DNA of 64,000 bases from Bradyrhizobium sp. 164 (GCF_023073715.1 NZ_JADPKA010000001.1:62001-126000), one strand, 5' to 3'; numbered from the stretch's first letter, positions 17,016-26,231 are shown. Numbers and translations are program-made. The notes: generated by a model from the sequence alone, not told the origin.

Positions 17016-17630
17016 ATGGCTAAGAGAATAAGGGCGCGGGTTCAGGAGACCCGGCATGTTCGTCCGCACAACGATCTCGACAGCGCGGCCTTCTATTTTC
17101 AGAACATCATCAAGGACAAGCTGGCGTCGAATACGCGCGATGCACTATTCTTTGACTGCATGGCGTGCTCCACCATGATCGCGTTCGCCTTTGAGGCCTA
17201 CCTCAATTTCTTCGGAGCCGAGCTGATCAAACCATGGCACGAGCGCCAGGCCATCAATGACAAGATCAAGCAGGTGTTTTCGGCGCTAAAGCTGGCGCCC
17301 GACTGGTCGGTGAGACCGTTTAGCAGCATGAAAGCATTGAAAGAGCTGCGGGACGTGTTCGCACACGCCAAGCCGCAGACCTTCGAAATGGACAAGATCG
17401 TTGAAGCGGAGATCGGAGCGCTGGACGGGAAGCGCTATGACATAGGACCTGAATGGGAGAAAACCTGCACCCCTGACATCGTCCTTGCGGCCTACGAGGA
17501 CCTGGAGGCGGCTTGGAGGGTGATGTTCGAGAACTCGGGGCTGACCGTTTTCCAAGCCATGGACCACGGCGAAGGCGGCCTGACCTTCATCGAGCATGTG
17601 GAAGAAACGCCTACTACTTCCGATCGGTGA
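17016..17630 (+). CDS. Hypothetical helical protein with HEPN-type Rx4H motif
   Basis: A 204-residue protein preceded by the purine-rich GGGGGCGGGA. A helix with STMIAFAFEAYLNFFGAELI is followed by ALKELRDVFAHAKPQTFEMD, which carries R112-x4-H117. Paired helices before an Rx4H motif are the hallmark of HEPN domains, often RNA-cleaving or nucleotide-transfer partners in defence systems. The C-terminal part (PDIVLAAYEDLEAAWRVMFE) is helical too. The assignment is by motif and context only. Confidence 0.6.
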   Translation: MAKRIRARVQETRHVRPHNDLDSAAFYFQNIIKDKLASNTRDALFFDCMACSTMIAFAFEAYLNFFGAELIKPWHERQAINDKIKQVFSALKLAPDWSVRPFSSMKALKELRDVFAHAKPQTFEMDKIVEAEIGALDGKRYDIGPEWEKTCTPDIVLAAYEDLEAAWRVMFENSGLTVFQAMDHGEGGLTFIEHVEETPTTSDR

Positions 17631-17840
17631 TTTCCGCGGCGTAACCAAACGTCATAGTGAACTTTGTCAGTGTCACCTCGTCGTCAGTCCAGACGCACCT
17701 CTGGCCATCTTTCCAACCGCTAATCCAGGTTACGCCGAACCCCTCAATGACCCGCATGCTACGCGTATGGAATTAGGGTCGAGCACAATGCAGCACCGGG
17801 GCCATTTCATCGTTTGCCAATCAAGAAGGCGTTTGGGCTT

Positions 17841-18056
17841 TTAAGCCACAGCTCTTTCATTTCCTCGGGCATCCAGCGGGGCATCGAACTCCTGCCCGTC
17901 CATATCAGATTGCGATCTTTTCTTGCTACGATCGTTCTCGCGGTCCAAGCGTCGAAACTCCCGCGCCATCAGCTCATCGTGAGGCTTGCGAGCATTTTGG
18001 TATACACGATGCGTGGCTTCGAGCGTGTACTTCATATCGTTCAGGCCGAGGTCCAT
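17841..18056 (-). CDS. Small charged hypothetical protein (71 aa)
   Basis: MDLGLNDMKYTLEATHRVYQ followed by a highly charged helix (RRLDRENDRSKKRSQSDMDG) resembles small phage proteins with Arg/Glu-rich coiled coils. It lies downstream of the MltR-like gene on the same strand. The intervals on both sides hold no other gene. Confidence 0.4.
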   Translation of the reverse strand: MDLGLNDMKYTLEATHRVYQNARKPHDELMAREFRRLDRENDRSKKRSQSDMDGQEFDAPLDARGNERAVA

Positions 18057-18138
18057 GAAGTCAAAGATGACCTTGCGGCCCCCTTCACCGGCGGCGGTGT
18101 CCGCGGATTCTGCTTTTTCGTGTAAGGAGTCATCTGCT

Positions 18139-18702
18139 CTACCGTGGCCAATCTTTCGCGGTGAGCTTTTGGCGAGCTACATGGTTTGGCCGGTTAGTCA
18201 GGTTAACGATGAGCGCGATAGCAGCCGTCGTAAATGCGCCCCGCGTGCTTACCGCCACATCAGCATAGGGCTTTGCTCGGTAGGTCAAGGACGAACACAA
18301 GCCCTGGATCTTTTTGTCGTCAAACGACATCTTGACTTGGTGGGCGAATTCATTCCTGATCTTTCTTATCAACTCACATTCTTGGCATTCAGTTTCCGAC
18401 AGCAAGCCAAGGGCTCGGACGGCCGCGATTCGAGCAGAGAAGGACGATAGGGGCGCGTTAGACCGCGAAAGCAATTTGTTGGCCGACGCCTTGTTGACAA
18501 GAAACGCCGCCAATATTCGCTGCAGAAGGTCATCGATAAAAGCTGCTGCGGCTAGCGCGGCACCACGCTCGGTTTCCTTGTTGAAGTCGTCGAGAAATTC
18601 CCCAAATCCATGAAGGTGGGGATACTTTTCTTCGAGCGCGAGAACCCTTTTTCTCACGCGCCTGACAGCGTCAAGCCGGTTCTCCTTTTCCGCTTCAGTC
18701 AC
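18139..18702 (-). CDS. MltR-family-like protein with HEPN-type motif
   Basis: A 187-residue protein. GAALAAAAFIDDLLQRILAA is followed by FSARIAAVRALGLLSETECQ and LIRKIRNEFAHQVKMSF, the pattern of MltR (mannitol operon repressor)-like proteins. The last segment contains R116-x4-H121. Family relatives outside enteric mannitol operons are often uncharacterised and mobile. The GTG start follows the stop of the upstream membrane-protein gene by 4 nt. No mannitol genes are nearby, so a repressor role for mannitol is unlikely. Confidence 0.65.
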   Translation of the reverse strand: MTEAEKENRLDAVRRVRKRVLALEEKYPHLHGFGEFLDDFNKETERGAALAAAAFIDDLLQRILAAFLVNKASANKLLSRSNAPLSSFSARIAAVRALGLLSETECQECELIRKIRNEFAHQVKMSFDDKKIQGLCSSLTYRAKPYADVAVSTRGAFTTAAIALIVNLTNRPNHVARQKLTAKDWPR

Positions 18703-18706
18703 GAAC

Positions 18707-18913
18707 TCAATGTCTCCAGATAAGGCCGATAACTGCGAGGCCGAAGCCCATGCACCACTGCCAGTACTTCAGCCAGAACTCGGCCACAACGTGTGCGGCC
18801 TTCGAAGTCCAGTGCCTTTTGTAGGCCCCCTGCAGGATGAAAACCAAACCGTTGGGGTCATTGCGCGGCGGCACATACTCCCCGTCCCACCAGCGTTTCA
18901 GCAATTGCTCCAT
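18707..18913 (-). CDS. Small membrane-anchored protein (68 aa)
   Basis: The ATG at 18913 is favoured because GGAG precedes it at proper spacing; longer starts up to 18964 lack this. The product ends with a membrane helix (WQWCMGFGLAVIGLIWRH). It is coupled (4-nt gap) to the MltR-like gene downstream, so a membrane component of that module is possible. Confidence 0.5.
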   Translation of the reverse strand: MEQLLKRWWDGEYVPPRNDPNGLVFILQGAYKRHWTSKAAHVVAEFWLKYWQWCMGFGLAVIGLIWRH

Positions 18914-19082
18914 GCGAATCACTCCGTTTTTTAGACGGAGACCATCTATCATCCTCGGATTCACCGAAGCGCAAGCTTGAGAGTCCTATCCACCGATGAA
19001 ACATTGCGGTTGAGGGAAAAGGGCAAAAATGCCGATTTTGCTTGACCTCGCAGGCTTGACGCCGAATCACAAATCACGACCC

Positions 19083-19181
19083 ATGGGCAAACGGAGCGCG
19101 TCCATGAGCAAGCTGACGTATGGGATCTACATGACACTCGGGATAGCTGTTGGAGCCTTAGTCGGCTCCGGTTTGGGCTGA
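19083..19181 (+). CDS. Possible 32-residue membrane micropeptide
   Basis: MGKRSASMSKLTYGIYMTLG continues into a hydrophobic Gly-rich helix (IAVGALVGSGLG), resembling small glycine-zipper membrane peptides. An internal ATG at 19104 has GGAG upstream. There is no further support. Confidence 0.3.
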   Translation: MGKRSASMSKLTYGIYMTLGIAVGALVGSGLG

Positions 19182-19446
19182 GAGCCTGTTGTGGCTTCGT
19201 CCCGCCTGCGGCCGATGAGTTATCAAGCCCCGCCTTCGGCGCTTTTCCCGGCCTGCCCAAGCCCTATGGGCGTTAAGGCGGCTCGGCACAGACACGGGCG
19301 GTGCGGCTGATATTGAGGATGGGCCCCTGCACCACCCCATGAAGCCAAGTAGAAGGAAGGCTCCATTTCGGATACGCTGTCTCCGACTATGCGCACCCTG
19401 CTGCATTCCAGTGCCTCCTACTCCCGACGGCGGAGCGGCTAAGAGC

Positions 19447-19788
19447 TTAATTGGTCTCGGGTGCGCGAGAGATATCGTGGCTTTGCAAACCAAAGGTCGA
19501 GGACGAATTCTCTGACTTCAAAGACGTTCCGCATTTTAGGATATCCCGCTCGGCCTTTAGCTTGGCGACCTCACGGCGCAGCCGCTCGATCTCTCGCTGC
19601 TCGGGCTTCATTTGCCCGTGGCCGGGAAAGGCCTGCACCGGATCGGAGCCGAACTCTTTCACCCATTTGCGCAGTACGTTCTCATGAACATCCAGGTCGC
19701 GCCCGGCCTGCGCCACCGACACCCCGCGCTCCCTAACCAGCTTGACCGCCTCGATCTTGAACTCGCGACTGAACTTCCGTCTCTTCAT
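19447..19788 (-). pseudogene. IS3-family transposase OrfA, truncated
   Basis: MKRRKFSREFKIEAVKLVRE, VSVAQAGRDLDVHENVLRKW and EIERLRREVAKLKAERDILK are the helix-turn-helix and leucine-zipper of IS3-family OrfA (HTH_8/IS3-IS911 group). After ILK the reading frame leaves the usual OrfA end. Only a short diverged stretch resembling the OrfB start follows, with no catalytic DDE part. The remnant interrupts the 5' side of the DUF4268-like fragment. Confidence 0.85.
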
Positions 19789-19834
19789 CGCCCACCTCCG
19801 GCTTCATGAAACACCAAATCCTGGTGTCCATCAA

Positions 19835-20203
19835 ACCGGCAGCAGCTCAAACATATATCTGTCGAACATTGCGAACACAGCTGACGGCCGCATCGGCGTG
19901 CGAGTGTACCTCGGAGAGAAAGTTGCTGAAGCTGCTCTGCCCCAGCTGCTTGCTCATCGTTCCGCCGTCGAAGCCGAGATCGGCCATAAATTGCAGTGGA
20001 ATCCAAATCCCGAGAATGATGACAAGATCATCTCGCTTTTTCGCGAGGCAGACCTTTATGAACGGGAGAAGTGGCCGGAGTACATCGACCGGCTAGTTAA
20101 TGAGGTCGACAAGTTTAGGAAAGCCTTCGGCCCCCGAGTAAGAAATCTGAACCTGGCCCAGGAGATCGAGGTCGGCCAAGCCGATGCTCAGCCCTCCGTC
20201 TAG
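19835..20203 (+). pseudogene. C-terminal fragment of a DUF4268-type protein
   Basis: GRIGVRVYLGEKVAEAALPQ, WNPNPENDDKIISLFREADL and WPEYIDRLVNEVDKFRKAFG match the C-terminal DUF4268 domain seen in restriction-like or defence-associated proteins. The N-terminal part is missing, apparently removed by the IS3 insertion immediately to the left. No start codon in a good context was found. Confidence 0.65.
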
Positions 20204-20536
20204 GATTTGAACGACATGGGAACGTCAGTAAAGGAAGGCTTTACTGTTTCTTGAGATTGCGGCGCTCATGATCTCGGTTGTGTGGCTCGGGGCGGCAGTG
20301 GTCCGGCTCGAAAATTATCGCTACGCCAACTTTATTGGCGCCTGTTCGCAGTTCAATATCAAGGATGCTCGGGAGGGAATCGACCGTGAGGCGTGCCTTG
20401 ATAGTGCGAAAACTCGTACGAATTCGGCTTGGCACCTCGCTTACGGTCTGAAGATTTTGTGAGGTGGTGGATGGTGGCGTCAGCAGCTTTCCCTGGAAAT
20501 CGGCACGCGCGGCCAAAGTAGAATCCAAGAGGATGA

Positions 20537-21532
20537 ATGGTCCAAGAATCGCTTCAATTGTTGACTGACCTGGATGACATCCGTGATGCTTTCTCGGTTT
20601 GGCGAAATGCTATGGAGCAGCACGGCGAGAGGCTCGCTAGCGTTTGGTGGCTTCCGACTGGAAAGATCTACTTCCGCATAAATGGGAATGATATCAACCT
20701 CGGTTTAGATCCTACTGGTGATCATTGGACTGTCGAGCTGAACGAGCCCGAGCAAGGAACAGAAAATCCCTTGTCCGGCGTGGCGCGAGATTCAGCCGGG
20801 CAACGTTATCTACTTAGACAAGGCACGCTGCACAAGAATGCCCAATCTGCTCGCATAGAGAGCCCTGACTTCGAAGAACGAACTGGCCTTCAGCCCGCTG
20901 CGATAACGATAGAAGGCAAGCCAGCAAAACGGGCCTGGTTCATAGTGACGGCGCTTGACCGCCCGGCAGCGGAAATCTGTCAGAACACGGCGGGCTTTGT
21001 AGATCGGTGCAGTCTCGCTAGGAACCCCGATGCTGCGGCGACGGCAAAGCAGGACGCCAAGCGCCTCGTCGAGTTATTCGGTCCGCCCGAGAAAGGCGGC
21101 AAGATCGTGGGGCAACCTACGGTTAGCCGCAAAGAGCGATGGCGCATCCACGGCGAGGTCTGGCAGAAGCTGAAGGGCCTCTTCTACGCGGATGGCCGTG
21201 AACTGGTCAAACCCCTGCACGCTTACGGCTACGAGGTTGATGGTGTAGTCGAAACCCAAGCTGGGAAGCTGCTGCTTGAGATTAAAACCGGTGTCGCGGC
21301 GGCAGACGTTTACGAGGGCATAGGTCAGCTAACCCTTTATCCCAGGTTGTTGCCGCGGCTTTCCGGTCACCGTCGGATTCTGCTTCTTCCAGGCTCACCT
21401 AGCGATCCGCTCGTTGCAGCGGTCGGCGAATGCGGGGTTGAGCTTCATTGCTACAAATTTCACCAGGACGGCGCGAAGGTGGATGTCTTCTTCTCCCCGC
21501 AGTTTCTCAAGCTGTGTGATCTCGCCCCCTAG
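20537..21532 (+). CDS. Hypothetical protein with a PD-(D/E)XK nuclease-like C-terminus
   Basis: A 331-residue protein whose ATG has AGAGG upstream. The C-terminal third contains GYEVDGVVETQAGKLLLEIK with D235 and E248-x-K250, followed by YEGIGQLTLYPRLLPRL. This is the D-ExK-Q arrangement of restriction-like nucleases that act on DNA. The N-terminal part (VWWLPTGKIYFRINGNDINL) is a separate beta-rich domain that might recognise substrate. It is an orphan without a methylase, next to the DUF4268 remnant, so the two may once have been parts of a defence locus. Confidence 0.6.
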   Translation: MVQESLQLLTDLDDIRDAFSVWRNAMEQHGERLASVWWLPTGKIYFRINGNDINLGLDPTGDHWTVELNEPEQGTENPLSGVARDSAGQRYLLRQGTLHKNAQSARIESPDFEERTGLQPAAITIEGKPAKRAWFIVTALDRPAAEICQNTAGFVDRCSLARNPDAAATAKQDAKRLVELFGPPEKGGKIVGQPTVSRKERWRIHGEVWQKLKGLFYADGRELVKPLHAYGYEVDGVVETQAGKLLLEIKTGVAAADVYEGIGQLTLYPRLLPRLSGHRRILLLPGSPSDPLVAAVGECGVELHCYKFHQDGAKVDVFFSPQFLKLCDLAP

Positions 21533-21760
21533 CGGTGTGTCCACCCGTTGCGAGCTCAGGCACACGCCAAGCCAACCCCGACAAATCCACCGGGGTTTCT
21601 ATCGGTGTCATCATCTTCGCGGCCGGCTTGAACGAGAACCCCTCGCATGTGCCCTACGCTCTCCTTGCAGTTGGCGTGGCCCGGAGAACTTCAGGGACAA
21701 GTCGTGCTTCCCGATACATAGCTCCGAGTTAGAGTGAGGCGTTCTCCCATCTCAGTAAAC

Positions 21761-22163
21761 TCAAATTGTCGCAGAGCCACTCTCGGAACAACCGAAGCTG
21801 ATCCGTCGTTCACCGACACTCTCAATTGATTTCGGTGGGAGGCATTCACCGGTTAAGGCTCGCATTGCTTCATTGCCACTGTCGACCCTCTTACGGACGA
21901 ACGTCGAGAATAGCTTTCCGCATCTAAACCAAACTTCGAGCGATGCCCCATCGGCCCGCCTGCAAAATCGAACGTCCAAATTCTCGGCGGGTGTCGGAGG
22001 CTGAAGTTTGTCAATTTTGCTAGCACAAGCCGTGGCCATGACAGGAGCAGCATCCTTCATCGACATATTCGGCTTGAGCCCGAAAACCTCCCACTCCTTC
22101 CCTGAAGCCCCTTGAGACAGCCAGAACGGACAGTAAGGGAGCAAGTAACGTGACTAGTCGCAT
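21761..22163 (-). pseudogene. Small secreted protein, apparently frameshifted
   Basis: MRLVTLLAPLLSVLAVS looks like a signal peptide start at 22163. Continuing in the next frame gives QGASGKEWEVFGLKPNMSMK and a domain with several Cys (DVRFCRRADG, EVWFRCGK). A one-base shift near 22105-22115 would restore a 130-residue exported protein. Whether it is a true gene is uncertain. Confidence 0.35.
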
Positions 22164-22333
22164 TGCAAAACTCCGGATCGGTCTGGCGGCGGCACTCATC
22201 CGGCCGCGCATTGAATTTCAGCTATTAGGGAGGAGGCGTTAGGGGCAAGCGTTTGCGGGCATCGTTGGGGTACGCCGTTTCCCCCGCTAGAAAACAACCA
22301 AATAAGCAAATGCTCAAGACAACGCCGGGAATG

Positions 22334-22394
22334 TGGCTGGGGAACCTAGATTCGAACCAAGACAAACAGCGTCAAAACCTGTTACTCGTCCCCA
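22334..22394 (-). tRNA. Degenerate tRNA-Gln(TTG)-like sequence, right attachment site
   Basis: Read leftward, the 3' half is tRNA-like. It has an anticodon arm with loop TTTTGAC (anticodon TTG), a T arm around GGTTCGAATC, and a 3' acceptor strand TTCCCCA, G, CCA. Six of seven acceptor pairs form with TGGGGAC at the 5' end. Most of the D arm is missing (about 61 nt in total), so it is probably a pseudo-tRNA. Its terminal 17 bp are repeated at 8422-8438 with one mismatch. It ends 4 bp before the amidohydrolase stop codon. Confidence 0.55.
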
Positions 22395-22397
22395 TAA

Positions 22398-23654
22398 TCA
22401 AGACATTCCAAAAAACTCGGTCGCGTTCTCGCAAAGGATCCTGACCGCCAATCGTTCGGCGTTGCGGGATCGAAAGTAACCGCTCGCAATTTTCTCGTCC
22501 AGAACTTCGCCAACCAATTGGCGCGCGCTTTGAATCGCCGCGAACGTCTCCTCAACGTGGAGGCAATCTCCTCCGAGCATCAATCGCGATTCATCCGGCA
22601 AGACTTCAATGGCCTCGTGCAGCGCGAGCTTGAAATGAGATGGGCTCAACAGAAAAGACCAACACAAATCTAACCAAACATTTCGGTACACAAACGCCAT
22701 TCCCAATAAATCCCGGCTCCAGGGATAGGCCAAATGCATCAAGAGAAAACGGGTCCGAGGATGACGCTCAATCAGGGGGGCAATCCGCAAGGGATGTGAA
22801 CCGCTTATGATCGCGGTCCCGAGGTGAGTTTGAACGGGTAGATCCGCCTCGGCTGCGAGTTGACAGAACAAGTCGACAACAAAGTCGCTGAAAGCCTTGC
22901 GCGCTCCAGGGGACGGCGACATTTGCCCCCACGCCTGCCGAGCCAGCTCTTCGTTCGGTTCATCAAAGCTTAGATCCCGGTCATAGGCGAGCGCGTTCTT
23001 GAGCGCAATCTGATTGCGCCCGGCGCATCCGGCTACGAGCTCGCGGATCGCGGCGCAATAATCGTCGAAGGTTTTCACCTCCATGCCGAGACGTCCAAGC
23101 AACGTATGTCCGGAATTTCCATTGTGATCGCGAGATTCAGCATGCCAGCCTAAGGCAAATGCGTTGATGCGCAGGACGGCGTCGTATCTGTCGCCAAGGA
23201 CCGGGCGCGGGTCGAGCAATGGGTCGAGAAAAGGGTCCGTTACGATCCTCTTGATGGCGGCGCGCCCAATGACTTCGCTTGGCCATTTCGGATCCTTGTG
23301 GCGTAAGCGTACTGAAGCGTCTACCGCCTCCCAGTTTTCACGCGTAATTCCGTTGTCAGCAACGCCGTAAAGGTCAGCAATTCCACCCACGAGGTTACGG
23401 ACGAATGCGTTTGAGCCGCTCTTCTCCAAGAATGGCGCAAGGGCCTCCCAAGTGGTCGGCTCAGTTGCAGCAGATATCATACTGCTAGTCGCCTTAGGTT
23501 CGGATGGCAGGACATAGTTTGTCCAAGCCGCATAGCTCTGTTGAAACAGTTTCAGCAGGTTTACGTCGCGGCTGAGGGCGACCTCGGGCATGTGATGTTC
23601 ATGCACATCGACGACTTCGCACGCATTAACAAATTGGTTAATTCCATCAGACAT
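22398..23654 (-). CDS. Amidohydrolase-family protein
   Basis: The ATG at 23654 starts MSDGINQFVNACEVVDVHEH; the frame upstream overlaps the ABC ATPase gene and is a shadow. The 418-residue product has the metal-binding VDVHEHH near its start. LPVQTHLGTAIISGSHPLRI and TRFLLMHLAYPWSRD (later His ligands) and LMLGGDCLHVEETFAA (catalytic Asp region) follow, a TIM-barrel amidohydrolase resembling the amidohydrolase-2 group. It is the last gene of the ABC transporter operon, so it likely processes the imported compound. Substrate unknown. Confidence 0.8.
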   Translation of the reverse strand: MSDGINQFVNACEVVDVHEHHMPEVALSRDVNLLKLFQQSYAAWTNYVLPSEPKATSSMISAATEPTTWEALAPFLEKSGSNAFVRNLVGGIADLYGVADNGITRENWEAVDASVRLRHKDPKWPSEVIGRAAIKRIVTDPFLDPLLDPRPVLGDRYDAVLRINAFALGWHAESRDHNGNSGHTLLGRLGMEVKTFDDYCAAIRELVAGCAGRNQIALKNALAYDRDLSFDEPNEELARQAWGQMSPSPGARKAFSDFVVDLFCQLAAEADLPVQTHLGTAIISGSHPLRIAPLIERHPRTRFLLMHLAYPWSRDLLGMAFVYRNVWLDLCWSFLLSPSHFKLALHEAIEVLPDESRLMLGGDCLHVEETFAAIQSARQLVGEVLDEKIASGYFRSRNAERLAVRILCENATEFFGMS

Positions 23655-23733
23655 TGTCCGTCCCGCACAGTCGTTGTATGGAAGTCGATGAAGCCGCTTC
23701 TCCGCCCGCGCGATGAGAGCCGGGGCGATGCTC

Positions 23734-24429
23734 CTATGGCGCCAGATACGCCAAAAGACGGGGGTCGCCGCGCAACTGCTGCGATGGCCCCGACAGCGCG
23801 ACGCGGCCGCGATCGAGCACATACGTATGATCCGCTACGCGCATTGCGAGATCGAGGTGTTGCTCGACGATGATGACGGCGATGTCCCTGGCAAGCTCGC
23901 TCAAGCGCTCGGTGATCTCCTCGACAACGCCGATCCAGACACCCTCGGTCGGCTCATCCAGCAACAGCAGCTTTGGCTTTCCCAGCATCGCGCGCGCGAT
24001 CGCCAGCATCTTGCGCTCGCCGCCGGACAGCGTTCCGGCCGGCTGATCCAGGCGCTGGCCGAGTTTCGGAAACATTCCCATTACCCGATCTACGGCCGAT
24101 GTATCGCGGTGGAAAACCGATCCGACCGCGAGATTGTCGCGCACCGAGAGGCGCGCAAACACCGAATGCTCCTGCGGCACGTAGCCAATGCCGGCGCGCA
24201 CCCGCTCGTCGGTCCGGCAACGCTTGATGTCGCGGCCATCGAATTGCACCTCGCCCTTCCAGATCGGCAGCTCGCCGACGATGGCCTTCATGAGCGTGCT
24301 TTTTCCGGCGCCGTTGCGACCGAGGATAGCCACACCACCGCGCAAGGGAATGGCGATATTGACGCCAAACAGGACCTGGCTGCGTCTATAGCCAACGTCG
24401 AGATACTTGATATCGAGGAATTCAGGCAC
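23734..24429 (-). CDS. livF: Liv/Urt-type ABC transporter ATP-binding protein (LivF-like)
   Basis: The GTG at 24429 is chosen because it overlaps the upstream ATPase stop by 8 bp and the domain starts right after (EFLDIKYLDVGYRRSQVLFG). The 231-residue protein has Walker A GRNGAGKSTLMKAIVGE, the signature TLSGGERKMLAIARAMLG and Walker B LLLLDEPTEGVWIGVVEE. It pairs with the second ATPase to power import through the LivHM-type permeases encoded upstream. The LivF-type Q-loop region (VPQEHSVFARLSVRDNL) supports the subtype. Confidence 0.92.
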   Translation of the reverse strand: MPEFLDIKYLDVGYRRSQVLFGVNIAIPLRGGVAILGRNGAGKSTLMKAIVGELPIWKGEVQFDGRDIKRCRTDERVRAGIGYVPQEHSVFARLSVRDNLAVGSVFHRDTSAVDRVMGMFPKLGQRLDQPAGTLSGGERKMLAIARAMLGKPKLLLLDEPTEGVWIGVVEEITERLSELARDIAVIIVEQHLDLAMRVADHTYVLDRGRVALSGPSQQLRGDPRLLAYLAP

Positions 24430-25156
24430 GGCGCAGATAAATCTCCTGGACGTTTTTGTTGGCCTGGATTTGCGCAACGGTACCTGACGCCAGGACCTTG
24501 CCCTGATCAAGCACCGTCAGGCGGTCGCAAATGTCGCGGATGAAATCCAGGTCGTGTTCGACGATGATAAGCGAGCAATGCTGTTTAATCGGCTGCAGCA
24601 ATTCGCCGGTGACGCGACGCTCCTCGAGACTCATGCCGCCGGTCGGCTCGTCCAAGAGCAGAAGGCGCGGATGGCCTGCGAGCGCCATCGCGATCTCCAG
24701 CCATTGCTGCTGGCCGTGCGATAACGCAGCCGCAGCATCAAAGGCTCGATCGGCAAGGCGGAATTGGTCAAGCATCATCATGACCTTATCGTGCAGTCGT
24801 CCTCGAGTACGCGAGAACACCAGATCGAGCAGCGAGGATTGGGCCTGCAGCGCGAGGAGGATGTTGTCGTACAGCGTCAGCGCCGGTAGTACGGAGGTGA
24901 TCTGGAATTTCAGACTCATACCCGCCCTTGCACGCTCTGTCGGTGTGAACGCGGTGATGTCGGTGTTGGCGAAACTCACCTTTCCTTGTGTCGGTACTTC
25001 CGCCCCGGCCAGGCACTTCATCAACGTGCTTTTGCCGGAGCCGTTCGGGCCGATGAGGCCATGAAACTCGTTTTCGTCAACTGTGAGCGCGGCACCGTCC
25101 AGCGCGGTGAGCTTGCCGAAGACCTTGGATATTCCGGCGGCTTCAAGAAGCGGCAT
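24422..25156 (-). CDS. livG: Liv/Urt-type ABC transporter ATP-binding protein (LivG-like)
   Basis: The start at 25156 (MPLLEAAGISKVFGKLTALD) overlaps the permease stop by 14 bp. The 244-residue product has Walker A GPNGSGKSTLMKCLAG, signature ALSHGQQQWLEIAMAL and Walker B LLLLDEPTGGMSLEERR. SHGQQQWLE is typical of UrtD/LivG-like ATPases of urea- or amide-type systems. Confidence 0.92.
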   Translation of the reverse strand: MPLLEAAGISKVFGKLTALDGAALTVDENEFHGLIGPNGSGKSTLMKCLAGAEVPTQGKVSFANTDITAFTPTERARAGMSLKFQITSVLPALTLYDNILLALQAQSSLLDLVFSRTRGRLHDKVMMMLDQFRLADRAFDAAAALSHGQQQWLEIAMALAGHPRLLLLDEPTGGMSLEERRVTGELLQPIKQHCSLIIVEHDLDFIRDICDRLTVLDQGKVLASGTVAQIQANKNVQEIYLRRA

Positions 25157-26231
25157 TACGTATCTCTTTCGGGCTCGGGCCGAAGGTACCGACACGCTCC
25201 CGCTCACCGAGCACCAGGCTGATCAGGCCGAGCGGCCGGAACAGGATGACGAGCAGTAGCAAGACGCCGAGAATGATTGGCCAGATGTCGCGATAGTTGT
25301 CGGAGAGCCAGAAACTAAGGCCCTCGACGATTGCGGTGCCGATCACGGCACCAATCAATGTCCCAGAGCCGCCGAACAGGACGTAGAGCACGACCTGGGT
25401 CGACATCACGACCCCCAGCATGGTGGTCCAGACGAAGCCCTCATGGAACGCATAAAGGCTTCCGGCAATGCCTGCGATCGCGCCACCTATTGCGAAAATG
25501 ATTGCCTTCAGGTGTTGAACTTTGTAGCCGAAGAATGCGATGCGCTGTTCGTTCTCCCGCAATCCCGCCAGCGCAAGCCCGAACTGCGAGCGCAACAGAA
25601 AGCGCGACGATAGGTAAACCAGTATCAGAATGACCAGCGCCAAGTAATAGAAAGCCGGTCCCTCGCTCAGTGCATACGATCCGATGCTCATCGATTGGAT
25701 CGAAGGGATTCCGTTCTGACCACCAAGGTAATAAGAACCGCCCGCCAGCCGGTCGGCCGCGTAAGCTCCGGTCATGGTGCCGAGCGAGACGAAGACGATG
25801 CTGGAGGCGTGGCGGCCGAGCAGCAGGAAACCGGCCAGCAGCAACGCAGCAACGAAGCCGATCAGAGTACCGAGCGGAATTACGGCAAAGATCGACGCCA
25901 CGTTGAAATCCCGTGAAAGCAGTGCCACGCCATAGCCGGCCATGCCGAAGAACAACGATTGCCCTAAGCTCAAGATCCCGGCATAGCCCCACACCAAGTC
26001 GAACGACAATGCGAAGAGGCACAGAATAAGCACCCGCGTCGCATACACCGTGATGTAGTCCTGCAGCAGCAACGGCGCGACCGCGGCGATGATCAGCACC
26101 GCCACTTCAATAACTGGAAGCACCTCTTGGCGGCCGGCGTTTGCAGACGCACTGATAGTGAGGGTCTGCGACGGTTCGATCACGCAGGACGCTGCACGGG
26201 TTCCGGTGCTGGTCGACGATACCTGAGACAT
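25143..26231 (-). CDS. livM: Liv/Urt-type ABC transporter permease (LivM-like)
   Basis: A 362-residue integral membrane protein with about ten hydrophobic segments and the family motif WGYAGILSLGQSLFFGMAGY. The cytoplasmic coupling helix GLRENEQRIAFFGYKVQHLK follows. The N-terminal 35 residues are a hydrophilic extension. Its ATG follows the binding-protein stop without a gap. It forms the channel with the LivH-like permease. Confidence 0.92.
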   Translation of the reverse strand: MSQVSSTSTGTRAASCVIEPSQTLTISASANAGRQEVLPVIEVAVLIIAAVAPLLLQDYITVYATRVLILCLFALSFDLVWGYAGILSLGQSLFFGMAGYGVALLSRDFNVASIFAVIPLGTLIGFVAALLLAGFLLLGRHASSIVFVSLGTMTGAYAADRLAGGSYYLGGQNGIPSIQSMSIGSYALSEGPAFYYLALVILILVYLSSRFLLRSQFGLALAGLRENEQRIAFFGYKVQHLKAIIFAIGGAIAGIAGSLYAFHEGFVWTTMLGVVMSTQVVLYVLFGGSGTLIGAVIGTAIVEGLSFWLSDNYRDIWPIILGVLLLLVILFRPLGLISLVLGERERVGTFGPSPKEIRNAAS

